From assembly GCA_030063045.1 (NCBI GenBank), contig JAQSEB010000031.1:62001-126000 (forward strand): DNA of 64,000 bases, in the 5' to 3' direction. Of the stretch, positions 11,928-23,300 are shown one piece after another (within the stretch, counting starts at the first letter, position 1; each line of letters begins with the position of its first letter). The translations under genes were made by a program, and so were the position numbers. The notes under the pieces are model-generated. The model made no database searches, was not told where the DNA came from, and saw nothing but the letters and a program-made list of their open reading frames with translations. The stretch comes from Pratylenchus scribneri. Its lineage: Eukaryota > Nematoda > Chromadorea > Rhabditida > Pratylenchidae.

Positions 11928-12236
11928 CAGGGTTGCCAGAATGTCCCCCCACGGGGGGCATTTGCCCCCTTTTTGAGATTTTGCCCCCTTTTGTGCCCCC
12001 CGAGCCGAGTTGCCCCCCAAATGCCCCCTTTTTAAAATTTTGTCATTTTTTCCCTTTTTTTATTATTTTTTGGTCTAATTTTTCGCTGCGCGGCATTATT
12101 GGCAAAAATTTTTGCATTTTTGGCACTTTTTAAAAATGCCCCCCAAAATGCCCCCTTTTTTACTGAAAATGCCACCCAAATGCCCCCTTTTTTTTCCAAA
12201 ATGCCCCCCAAAGTAAAAATCCATCTGGCAACCCTG
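11928..12236. mobile_element. Non-autonomous hAT-like element (309 bp) with 8-bp target duplication
   Basis: The terminal inverted repeats are CAGGGTTGCCAGA and TCTGGCAACCCTG, 13 of 13 with a small internal offset. The flanks CTTACTCC at 11920-11927 and 12237-12244 are identical. The body is built from runs of TGCCCCC(T)n and carries the module GGTCTAATTTTTCGCTGCGC, also the core of the 31-bp array in the element at 8990. The two are therefore related members of one family. It lies 89 bp upstream of the first visible FAX-1-like exon. Confidence 0.88.
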
Positions 12237-12244
12237 CTTACTCC

Positions 12245-15200
12245 CATCAATCCATGTCATTTCCTCTTCCTTCCTTTAACTTCCCTTGCGCATCCATCTG
12301 CTGCTGCTGCCCCCAATCCCCTTCCATTTCCATTCTCTAATATTGCGCATTTCAATTTTTCCTCCAATTCTGCCCTTCCCCCTCCTCCTCAATATAATTC
12401 CCACACTGATGGCCCCTTTTGAGGCTGGAGGTCGTCCCGGAAAATTAATAAGTGATGGGATGGATGAGGCCTTTCCCTCCCCTCCAAATAATTTCTTCTT
12501 GGCCAACAGTGCAAACATATTTGGCCAAAAAGGGAAGGGGGAGGAGGGGAAGGGTGAACAACACTTCACTTAAAGAAAAGCCCACTCAGTTTTTCTTCCT
12601 TCTGACTGGGATTTGGTGGCCTAAAGGCTTTTAGCCTTCTCGATGGGCCAAACTTGAAAATAAAAAAGCTTTTCGACTTAGCGCTCAAATGAATGAATAA
12701 ATGGAAGGGACAATGGATTTGAGAGGAGATTGGAGGGGTTTATGGACTTAAAATATGCCGAAGAGGCCATCATCATCAAAGAATTGAGGGGAAACGCATA
12801 AAAATATGCCATTTTGGCTTTCTTTTAGCTGATTTATTGGATGGAAATTAAACAATTCAATATTTCCGGTGGTCCCCCTTTTACCATTCAATCCGTCCTC
12901 ATCCATTGGTTCATGACCTTCCACCCCCCTCTCCCCTCCCTCTCCAAAAACTTGTTCACTTTGTTTGCCAAACCATTGCCCTTATTTGGCCCTTATCTTC
13001 AATATTCTTCCCCCCTCCCTTCTACATCCAAAAACAATTTTTCCAAGAATTGTCCAATTCATCAAATTTGATTGGATTAATTTGAACAATGGCCCAAAAA
13101 AGGGATGAGAGAGGATGACTATTTTGGTGGGATGTAGGCTAAAGCACCATTAAAGGGACATGCTAAAATTATCTCATTTTATGGAATTATTTTGCTTACT
13201 TGATTGCACTGTGGAGGATGAAGTCATTTTCAAATGTTCAGATTGGAGTTGGCTAATTTTTCACTGGATTTGAATTGTCAATTTGTCATTGGCAGACCTC
13301 TGAAATTTGGTAAAAAAAATTAGAAAAAATGTTAAATTAATAAAATTTGACTCTTTTGATGAAATTATTTTGAGAGAATACAACGGAATAGTGAATGAAA
13401 TAATTGGAAGATGACAATAATATTATTGTGAGGGGAAAATATTGTAAATGATGTTTAGTTTAGAGTGTGAAAAATGGATGGTGGTGGCGTAAAATGTGCA
13501 CTTGCCGGCAACCAACCAACCAACCAACAATTGGCGATCCCCCATGGAGCCATTTGCCTCCCCCCCCTTCAATCCACTTGTCCCGCCCCCTTTTTTTCCC
13601 TTCTTCCCTTGCTCACTTCTCCACTTCGTGACTATTCGTCGTTGCCGCCTCGGGGACATCTACCGTATATATTCCATATTATTTGCATTTAATTCGTTTA
13701 TGGCTGATGCCCATTAAATGGGAACAGATGATGATGGATGATGAATTGAAGTGTTAATTTGGATTGGAGTGAGACAAAGAAATCATTTTAATATGGTCAT
13801 TCTCTCCCCGGATAAACCCGATCACCGTATAGATCTATTTAATCCATTTTCATACCCATTCCCATTTATGGTATAATTCAATTAGTTAAGCACACCAAAT
13901 TGTGTCCATCAACGAATTATTCGTTGTTGATATTCAACCACAGGGAAGGCACTTCCCCTTCTCCACTCGTCTCAATCGCCACTAAACCATTTTTGTCCTT
14001 GGCGCTGTTGAATTGTCTGTCCCCACTTAAAAAAGGGGGGGAAGGGCATGAGCAACCCTCTCAAACACCCGGTTTATATTGTTGAAATATAATATTATGG
14101 TCCGATCATATTATTTTGAATGAATGAGTGAGTGAGTGATTATTCTTAAATTATTCAGGTGAAAAAAACAATACGAATGTGGGCTGTATATCCCCATTTG
14201 GTTTTTTAAATATTAGAATGAACTTTTAGGATTTAATAAGCAGAATAGAATTCATCATATTTGCCCCCTTTTATTCATCCTACTTGATGAGATGAGGCAC
14301 CATAAAAATGCAAAGAATTAAAGGCAAATAATGGATGCCGAGGATTTAGTAGTGTTTTGTGAAGTTTGGCGCATGCAAACATCCGCCCCCGGGCGAGTGT
14401 GAATAATTTTGATGGTATGGAGAACAATAATGGATGAATAAAGACCCCGGGAAGAGGATAAAAAGGAGGATGCCGCCGCTGTTCATTCTCTGCCTGTTTT
14501 GGGGTGGATCATTTGCACTTCCTCTTCAAAATCTCAACAACATTATTCCTACTACCTTTCAAAAACCCTTTTAAGTATTTCCCCTTCTCTTTTTATATAT
14601 TTCATTCAGTGGAATAGCTTGATGACTATAGGAAGAATGAATGTAAAAATATTTGGCATTATTATTCCCCCAAAAAAGTTCCAGTCGAAACCATCACCAA
14701 TAAGTACTTTATCTCCAACTTTTTCCCTCATCAATCGACCTGGGATCGTGTAAAAATCTTTTAATCCGTCATTTTCAAACAAAATCCCCCTCCATTATCA
14801 TCATCAAAGTATTCATTCGTCCATCTCATATCCCCTCCTTCCCTCTTTTCATTGAAAGTGGCGCAGAAATCCACTCCGAAAATCCCTCTAACTCCCCAAT
14901 TTTACCCTTTCAATGTTTGGATGGAGGATATCCGTTGCCCTATCGCCGCCCAATTTGCCTTTATGTCGCTAGCGCAAATTCACACCCAATTTGCAGTTTT
15001 GTCAGTTGACCCCCTTCCAAAAATGGTCGTCGGCCGATTTAGGTTGGTGGCCGGGTGGATAATAACTATTTGACGATTCAAGGGAAAGTTGGATGGAGGG
15101 AAATGGCCAAAAGCGGAAATCCATGTCGAGAAATTGGTCGAGAAATTGAGGAGGCGGAGGAGGGAAAGGTGTAAAAGGCGGCCTATCCTATACCCCGCAC

Positions 15201-16369
15201 ATATCCCAATTGCTTCCGGAGAATGCCAAAATGGAAAATAATTTTGCCATCCGCCAAAAATATTTTTGTAACATTTTTGACTATTTATCCAATCCATCTT
15301 GAATTGAAGATTTGTTGGTCCTCCGATTATATTGTAAATTAGAAGGCGCATTAAATATGTTATTTGGGCCGCTTTCGATCCCGCCTGCTGGCCAAAAGGG
15401 GATGTTCCGTTTGGTGGATGGGGATTGGGATTATCCATTATGCCCAATTCATTCATTCAGGCACTCAATTACGAATGAATGAAGAAGATGGCCAAAAGGG
15501 GATGGGCGGCTGAATCCAAAATGAATGGGAAATCGAGGCGAGGCAAGGCGAAATCCTTCCCCCTTGCCCATATTGAGCTTGGGAAAGGATTGAATGGAGT
15601 GGAGGAGGAGGGATTACGATTACTCGCCTTTTTGGTGTCCCCTTTTACTTCCCCTCAAATATAAAATGGGCATGTTTTACGCAATAGCGCCAAATAGGAG
15701 CAAAAAATATTGTGTCGTTGGGGGATTCGAGATTCGACTGATTGGAGCTTGGAGGAATATATATGAATGTGAGTGTTTTCTTCCTATTCATTCCCAAAGT
15801 ATTTGTTTCGCCACAAAAGCTAAAACCAAATTATGGTATCCTCCAGGGCACATCTAATATAGATGGAAATGATAAGTTAAAGTTAGATTACTGTAATAAT
15901 AATTTTGTTTGTTTGTTGGGAAAAAGTAAGAGAGAATAATGGCACACTAATGTGTTAGCTAAAAAGATGAAAAATGTTGAAATCACATTTTTGAATGTGG
16001 AATGAAAGGAACTTATTGATGTTTAGCAGATTCTGCAAAAAGTACAAGTCATTCAAATTGACTGTGGAATTGAAAAGAAAATGGGGGGATTTGGGATTGA
16101 GGTTGGGGGCTCATTAGGGCCAATTGAGCATGGAAAATGGAAATAAAAAAACAAAGATTGATGACGTTAAAAGTCATAGGATTTGAATAAAAGGATGAAA
16201 TTGATGAATAATATCCCCGATTGGTGGAAGTTTAATTGGTTATTTTGAATATTTTTTGAGAGGATCTAGACCTAAGCGGTGATTTTTTGTTTTCGGGAAA
16301 GTGAAATGATACAAATAATGTAATAAAAATGGGGGAAAAGAAATTTGGAAAACAAAATTGGCAAAGAAT
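12245..16369. other. Gene-poor stretch (4.1 kb), pyrimidine-biased + strand in its first half
   Basis: I find no supportable gene. The + strand from about 12.25 to 15.0 kb is rich in C/T runs (for example 13558-13600), which keeps several frames open without making them coding. A short CCAACCAACCAACCAAC run occurs near 13510. The missing 5' exons of the FAX-1-like gene and the missing 3' exons of UAP1 would both have to be here on the minus strand, but none is recognisable. Confidence 0.5.
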
Positions 16370-16905
16370 TACTGACCGATTTTAATATATGAATGTCCTT
16401 CTTCCCAATGGCAATCATTGGCAAGGCCACACAATGTGATGAACCATCCGTTGAATTTTGGCAATTTGTGCGGCTTGGATGAAGAGAAATGAGTCAGTCT
16501 TGCTGCCCAATCCAGTGCCAAGCGGAATAGCCCCCTTCGGTCGATTTGAGCCCAATCGACTTGCTTGTCCACCGGCCAAAACCAATGCGGCCACTTTTCC
16601 TTCCGAAACTGCCTTCAAACCTAAATCCCAATATTATTTGAAATAATAAAAACGAATTTACCATTGTCAAAAAGTTTGCCCATTTCCTGCTCAGAGAGCG
16701 TTTCGCGATCGATATAACGATCCGGGTTTGGTGGCCGAACATCCTCAGTCCGAGGCATTTGTGGGGCCAATGCTTTGTCAAAAATGTCAGAAAGTTGTTC
16801 AAAATTGAATTTGAGCAAATGTTCAACAAATTCGTCCCGTTCATTTCCATCCAAATATTTGAGCAATTGAGGTTGATGAGTCGAGGGTCGATGACGGATG
16901 TCCAT
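16370..16905 (-). CDS. UDP-N-acetylglucosamine pyrophosphorylase (UAP1-like), N-terminal part only
   Basis: Exon 1 (16662-16905) encodes MDIRHRPSTH...DNG. Exon 2 starts at 16620 and encodes LKAVSEGKVAALVLAGGQAS then RLGSNRPKGAIPLG and SFLFIQAAQIAKIQ. LAGGQxxRLGxxxPKG is the nucleotide-binding signature of UAP-family uridylyltransferases, which make UDP-GlcNAc for chitin and glycoproteins in the cytosol. After AKIQRM the expected strand that reads like WYIMTSG appears as GWFITLCG only in a different frame. No later exons (substrate-binding core, about 350 residues) are recognisable in the next 4 kb. Either the gene is truncated and frameshifted, or its remaining exons are displaced. It lies 180 bp downstream of prefoldin 1. 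Confidence 0.75.
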
Positions 16906-17084
16906 AGCTGCTCTGTTAATAAAATAATTACTTTGATTGAAAAAATGATATTGATATGATCATATTTAATAAATGATTTTTAATAAACATAAATTTATAT
17001 GTAAATAATTTTAAAAAAATCAACATTTATTCAATCATTCAAATCAAAATAAATCATGGAAAATGTGATCAATTTATTATATTT

Positions 17085-17609
17085 TTATGATTGTTGTTGC
17101 CGTTTACTTTGAATCAATTCTCTCAGATTTTTCTGGGATTCGGTTATTTTTGCGTCCAAATATTCCTTTTGTTTGTCGATTAATGCAATTCGTTCACCAC
17201 TCAATCGAATGTCTTCTTGTTGCCGTTCAATTTCTGGAAATTAAATCCATTAAATTGGATGAATTCATTATTATGACTAACCTGATGGAATAGTTTCTTG
17301 GAAAAAGGCACGCCCAACCGTTCTATACACTGTCCGGGGTTGGTCCTTCGGCAATTGTTCCAATTGCATTTTGACTATTTCGGCAATGCGAATATTCTGC
17401 AAATTAAAAATTACTGGTAATTTAATTGATTTATAACAGAAACCTGCTTCATGGCGGCCTTTGTCATCTCACCACTTTTTTGTTTCTCACGGCTTTCCAA
17501 TATTTGCTGTTGCAATTCTTGAAATGCCTTTAATTTTGAAATTTATTCAATAATAAAATTTATTTACAAAAACCTTTCTAAGTTGATTGTCGAATTCTTC
17601 TTTTCCCAT
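17085..17609 (-). CDS. pfdn1: Prefoldin subunit 1
   Basis: Four short exons encode about 127 residues. MGKEEFDNQLRKAFQELQQQ and a second long helix (EIERQQEDIRLSGERIALID...) form the two coiled-coil arms of a beta-type prefoldin. Between them the hairpin region contains RTVYRTVGRAFFQETIPS, aligning with the MYEGVGRMFILQ segment of human PFDN1. Prefoldin is a hexameric cytosolic chaperone that passes actin and tubulin to the CCT chaperonin; the CCT6 subunit is encoded in this same window. Start chosen at the only in-frame ATG after the PARG gene. It sits 169 bp downstream of the PARG stop on the same strand, consistent with co-transcription. Confidence 0.9.
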
Positions 17610-17777
17610 TTGTAAAAATTGCCTTTAAAAATGAAATTATTTTATAAAATTTTAATAAATATTTTAATTATTAAATATTAATTAGCAAATAATAATTTAT
17701 TAAACGAAGTTTCATAATTCGATTATATTCTTTATGCTATTAAAAATGAATAAAAATAAATATTGCATATTCCATTT

Positions 17778-19589
17778 TTAAATCAAATAGGTTGATCCGT
17801 TTTCATTTTCTTTATTACTGATGCGCTCTTTAATCCACCGGAATAAACTATTGCGGCGAACATAGTCCGATTTGCCATATTCAACGATCATTTGATATAA
17901 TTGTCCTAATTTGATGAATTGATTGATTAATTTTAAATTTAATTAATTAAATATACCGGTTGTGATTCCATTTGATTTCATCATTTCGACAATTTTGTTC
18001 AATTTGTCCGCAAATATTTCGCCACCAAAAGTGAAATAATAAAGTGGTCGATTAACGGCAGAGGCCGCAATCAACTGAATCATACCTTCAAATAATTCAT
18101 AAAATAAAATGATGATTTACTGACTTTTCAAATGCAAATCGCCTCCAAATGCACCGCATCCCCAATTTCCTGTTGCAATTTCCTCTGGACTTGTTTCGGT
18201 TTGGAGTGAGAAACCGGCATAAGCTGAAAATAATAAATTTATATTTAAAATAAATCATTCAAAAACCAACCTTTCACCAATTCCCGATGGATAAATGGCT
18301 CACGAAATTGCATTGTAAATCCTGCATAGCAAAGTGCATCAATGGCCAACAACTCGCTTTTAAATCTTCCTTGATTGTCTCTAAATTTTTTGAATTGATA
18401 TTTTTGGTTTTACCCTAACAAACCTTGGCAAATCTGAAGCCATAAAACGAGGGCGATGAAGCCATCGAAATGTGCTGTCATAGCCGTCATAGTTTGAATA
18501 GCGTTCTGCACCAACAATCAAAATGGCCTCATCTGGCTGCATTTTTTCACAAACCAGGCAAGAAATAATCATTTCTGGGCAAATTAAGAAGCGAATTTCT
18601 TCCTATTCATAAAATATTGATTTTTATTAGGATTTTAAAATTTTTCCATTAGTAACCTGAACGCATCCATGCCCTAGCACCCCGCCTCCAATGTATTGAT
18701 TGGCAAAATCCAATTGAGTCATTTGTTCGCCCTCATCCTCAATTTTGCCAGTTGGCATCACTGTCAATGTTGCAAGCGGCATTTCCATTTTGGACCATTC
18801 CAACTTTTCATGTTCAGCAATTTTTTGACGAATTATTGAGATGCATCCAGCTGATGGTGATCGCCTCATAAACTCAGCAAAATAGTGCAAAATACATTTT
18901 AACTTTTCCAAGGCACGTGGAGTGGTTCGTTCGAATAAACTAAATAATATATTTAATTAAATTATTTATTTCTTTGTTTAAACCTGTTAAAATTAATTCG
19001 GCAAAAACGTTTGCGGTTTCTTGGTGGAAATGTTGAGTAAAATGCATTGGCCAGGATGATCGCCGCTTGCCGTTGACTGAGCGTTAATGATCCATTCTCA
19101 TGGGCTAGTAACAATTTTATTGGTTGTTTTATCTCCTTGGGCAATTGTAAAGCAAGATGTGCAATATTAGGCAAAAGGGTGTTGAGCACAGTTCCTCCGC
19201 GCCATCCCGAATCAATCAAAGCTTCCAACACCGTAAAATCCTGCTCCTCATCAGGAAAATTCTTGTAGGAATTGTAGTAAAACTAAAAATTATTTCTCTT
19301 TTATCAAAAAATAAAAATTCAAACCATAAAATCAGCAAAAGTCAGATGCGGACCAAAAGAAACGATTTTGGTGAGTGCGTCTAAAAATTAAATTTGAATG
19401 GTATAGGCTTAATTCGAATATTCACTTACATTTAATCAACTGCCATCTTGTATCATTGTAAATTGGCATTAGAGCATGCAATCCTTGGGAATAGAGAGGT
19501 AATGATGGCGCCGGCTCCAGACCATCTCTAGCACAAATAAATTGATCATTTGGTGTATTAAAATCGCGGCATATCCGTGTCGGCTCCAT
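17778..19589 (-). CDS. Poly(ADP-ribose) glycohydrolase (PARG)
   Basis: Nine or so exons encode a PARG catalytic domain. The signature is [18 protein letters not shown] followed by [12 protein letters not shown]; the GGG-x6-8-QEE loop carries the two catalytic glutamates. Further conserved blocks are [42 protein letters not shown] and [10 protein letters not shown]. The enzyme removes poly(ADP-ribose) chains, in nucleus or cytoplasm, as part of DNA-damage signalling. The start ATG at 19589 gives [15 protein letters not shown]. The protein is short (about 480 residues) and lacks the long N-terminal regulatory region of vertebrate PARG, as expected for nematode PME-3/PME-4-type enzymes. It is the first of three closely packed minus-strand genes. 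Confidence 0.93.
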
Positions 19590-20316
19590 TTTCAAATTAA
19601 TCTAATTTTTAATAAATTAATTGTGACTATTTTGCTTGCTTCGCCTCAAAGTGCTAGTGCGTTTTTCACTTCAATTTTTCACCGAAAAATCGAAAATCGT
19701 TCGTTATCGAAAGAAAAAACCTAATTAAACATAATGCCAAAGCCAAAAAATTATATATCCAAGTATCCGTTTATTTTTATCATTTTTATTTTATCCAAAC
19801 CTGTTTTAGGGATATTAAACCATAATATAATGTTTTATTTAAGTATTAAACTTATTGAACAAATAAATAATATTATAAAACAAATTTATTCTTTATTTTC
19901 AAAAATCAAATCAAAAAGCACGATTGATTGAATAAGGAGAAAATAGATGAATCTGTTGATGAGTGAAAAAATCATTGGTTAGTTTACAAATAAATTGCAA
20001 TTTATTAATGGGCTTCTCATCAGAGTGAAATCATCAACGGGAATACAAAAAGTGCCATTTAAGGCTGTCTAATATCTCAAAATACAAGAAATGAATATTG
20101 AATAAGGGGTAGACTGGACAATATAAAAAGGAGCGAGTGACTTGATTCAGAAATCATCGGCGGATAAATGAACAATTCCCGTTGTTTTTTGAAATTTAGC
20201 GAATAAGTAAACATGAAAAATATGAAGTGTTGGTCTGGGGATTAATGTGCAACAATGCATATGAGGATTGAATATAAATAAGGGCAGGAGGATTGAAGGA
20301 AGTTGACATTTTCCAA
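19590..20316. promoter_or_regulatory. Intergenic region upstream of the PARG gene cluster
   Basis: About 730 bp of AT-rich sequence separate the PARG start from the K-Cl cotransporter stop, both on the minus strand. The PARG-cluster promoter should be here. I see no coding exon or specific motif. Confidence 0.4.
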
Positions 20317-23300
20317 TCAGGAGTATATGGTGACCACTTCTGAACCAGTGCCTCGAACCAATAAAACCCTAGGCAACCCTTCAGTCAGAGCCTCGATGAA
20401 TTCCATATCTGAAAAATTGAATTTAAATAAAATCGAACCATTCGTGGACTTACAATATGTATCATTTTGGCCAATTTCTGGAGGTCCTGGCAAATTTACA
20501 ATCAACAATTGTGCATCTGAACTTCGTTCGCGCATATATTGGTTCAATTTCAATGCCGTGTGCATTCGGGCCACAGTGTTTGATAATACTTGTTGAGCAC
20601 CTCCTCCTCCTCCATGGTCGTGCTGTCGTTCGGGCGAAGAAGTGGCTGTCGATTTTTCCGGTGATGATTCGGAGGGTCGTTTGAACTCGGCAGAATTGTC
20701 GCTGAATCGCACTTTGTTGTTCCCATTTTGTGATTGTTGAGAATTCATTGTGGTTGGTGGTTTTCGTCCTTCTTCAGCAATGTCGGCTAATGAAGTTGCT
20801 GCCATTTTCGAATCTTGTGATGGAGCATCTGGTTCAATTGTACTCGACCTTCGGCGACCATCAATTCGTGAATATTTCCTCTCTAACACTGCCTCGTCCA
20901 TTGTTGCCTTTGAATATAAAAATATCTCAAGAAAACAAAATTAAAACATACTTGAATGTCGGACACTTTCTCATTCTTTCGCATTTCCTTCAGCATTTTC
21001 ACCCGTTCTTCCATTTTCATCGTTCTCTGATAAACATATGGCTCTATTTCGTTGCTGTCAATTTCAAGCACATAAACTTGGGCCTTAATCCGAAGATGAT
21101 AAAGAAAACGTTCCAAGTCCTTAAAATTAAAGAATGTTCCAGAATTAAATATTTAAAATATTGAGCAAAATACCTTCTTCATCAAAATTGGATTTTCCTC
21201 GGGTTGTGCAAAAGTGAATAGGCGAACGGTGGTGTTTTTCCACGTCTAAAAATTTTTGAAATTGAAAATGTTGCGAATCCTAATGTAATTTAAACCCTAA
21301 TTTTCTGATTGGAAGTCGATATGTTTTATTATTTTTTATTTCTTATTCTTAATACAAAATAATTGATTTTACTTTGTGTTTGATGAGCAAGAATGGAATG
21401 AGCATAAGCAATCCTCCGTCATGGACCACCTGAACATAAAAATAAATTTAAAAATAACTAAATGAAAAAATGTACCCAATAAATGTCAATCGTGCCGGTG
21501 AGGCGTTCTCCTTGGGTTGGGAATGAGCTCGCATATTTTGGCACTAAAATAGCACAGCCTGCGGCAGCAATTGTACGGACCATGTGGGCAAAACGTGATG
21601 CTTCTCGCATTGGATTTTGGTGCTAAAAAAGAAGTTTTAAAATACAAATTACTACTAATTCACTTGATTTGATGTGCTCCATTGTTCGGGCCATGCACAA
21701 ACCACACTATTAGGAAAGGAAAATCATTTAAAAAGGTTAATAAAAACCTATTATGTCGAAGTCCGCCCAGTCCCGAAGTTTGAATTAAATGTGAAACACC
21801 TTGAGTGTAATGTTCAGTGACTAACACATCACAAAATCCACGAATTCTGCTTGCTTTTACTGCCTCATATAATTCCTTAAAATAAAGTGAATATAGCATT
21901 AATTCAAAAACAAATGAATGGACCTCTCTGATTTTCTCCATCTCCGTACCGGCCATTTGTGCGAATTGACCTTCCATACATTCCGCAACCAATGTTAATC
22001 CTTTGCCCGCTTTTAATTGTGCCACAAATGCCAATAATCCCTTCCGAGTGTCTTCCAAATTTCCATACAATCCGCTTGGTCTTTTCGATGGATATAGCAC
22101 CAACTGTCAAAATTTGTTTTTTATATGGCATTAAAGGTATTAAATTTTCACAATGTAAGATGAATATTTTTTAATCAATTATTAATTATTTTTTAGTATA
22201 ATTTTCATTTAAATTTTTTATAAATAAACAATAATTTCAAAAATGGTTCCCCAATCCAAACCAACCAGTTGAGGTCGCCAATTTCGGGTATGTGTAATTC
22301 GACGGGCATCGACATTGAGCAGGGCAAATCTTGCAGCCGATAAGGCCAATCCTTTCAGTCCATCACCCCATTCCTTCTCGGCACCCGCATATTCTATATC
22401 TAAATAATTATTAATTTATTGGTTTTTTTAAATGAACGAATGTGTTTTACATTTATAAACGGCAGCCCCAATGAAAATGGCCACCAATGCAAAATACCAG
22501 GCAGAAATGAACATGACTGCGATACAAAGGAATGCACCAAGAGTCGACAGGGACCAATGGAAATATTTGAAGGATGGACGCCAGCCGGGTGCTTTCATAA
22601 CGGATTGAAGGGCACAGGCCGCGTTCACACCCAAATAGCACATCAAAAAGAATTGAGTAATCAATGCAGTTATATTCTCAATGACGGCAATAAGAATGCC
22701 TAAAATGAACAAAAAAAAAATGAATTTTTATTAATGAAAAAATAAATACCTAGCCAGCAGATGCAAAGAGTGAGGAAAATGGCACGAATTGGTTCACCTC
22801 GACTATCCGTCTTTTGGAATGGTCGAAGAAATGGCACAACATCTGTAAATTATTGTTTGGAAAAGTTAACTTTGGAAATATATTACATACCATCCGCTGA
22901 AATGGCCTGGAGCAAGCGAGGAGCACCGGTCAAGGATTGCATTCCGGCACCAATTGTTGAGGCACAACAGCCAATCTTCAAAAAAAATGAATTTAAATAT
23001 ATTCATATTTGATTAAATTACCAAAATTAAGAGTGGATGAGGTATAGCCAATTCAGCGATAACCAATTTTCCCATTGCCGATTGACCGAATTTGTCGCGA
23101 ATAAACATTTCGGCAACGGATGAGCCAAATAGAATGGCCCCTGACAAATAGACAATTGTTGTTGTGATTTGAGCACCCAATGTGCCAATCGGAATTGAAC
23201 GGGATGCGTCACGCAAATTGCCAGAACGATTTGAGCCAGCCATAATGCCAGTAACCGATGGGAAGAACACACCAACCAAAATCCTAAAAAAATATATTAG

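Noticed and set aside
14980..15456. 158-residue minus open frame (MNELGIMDNPNPHPPNGTSP)
   Set aside because: Considered as a 5' exon of the FAX-1-like gene or another gene, but no usable donor follows the protein-like start and the rest looks random.
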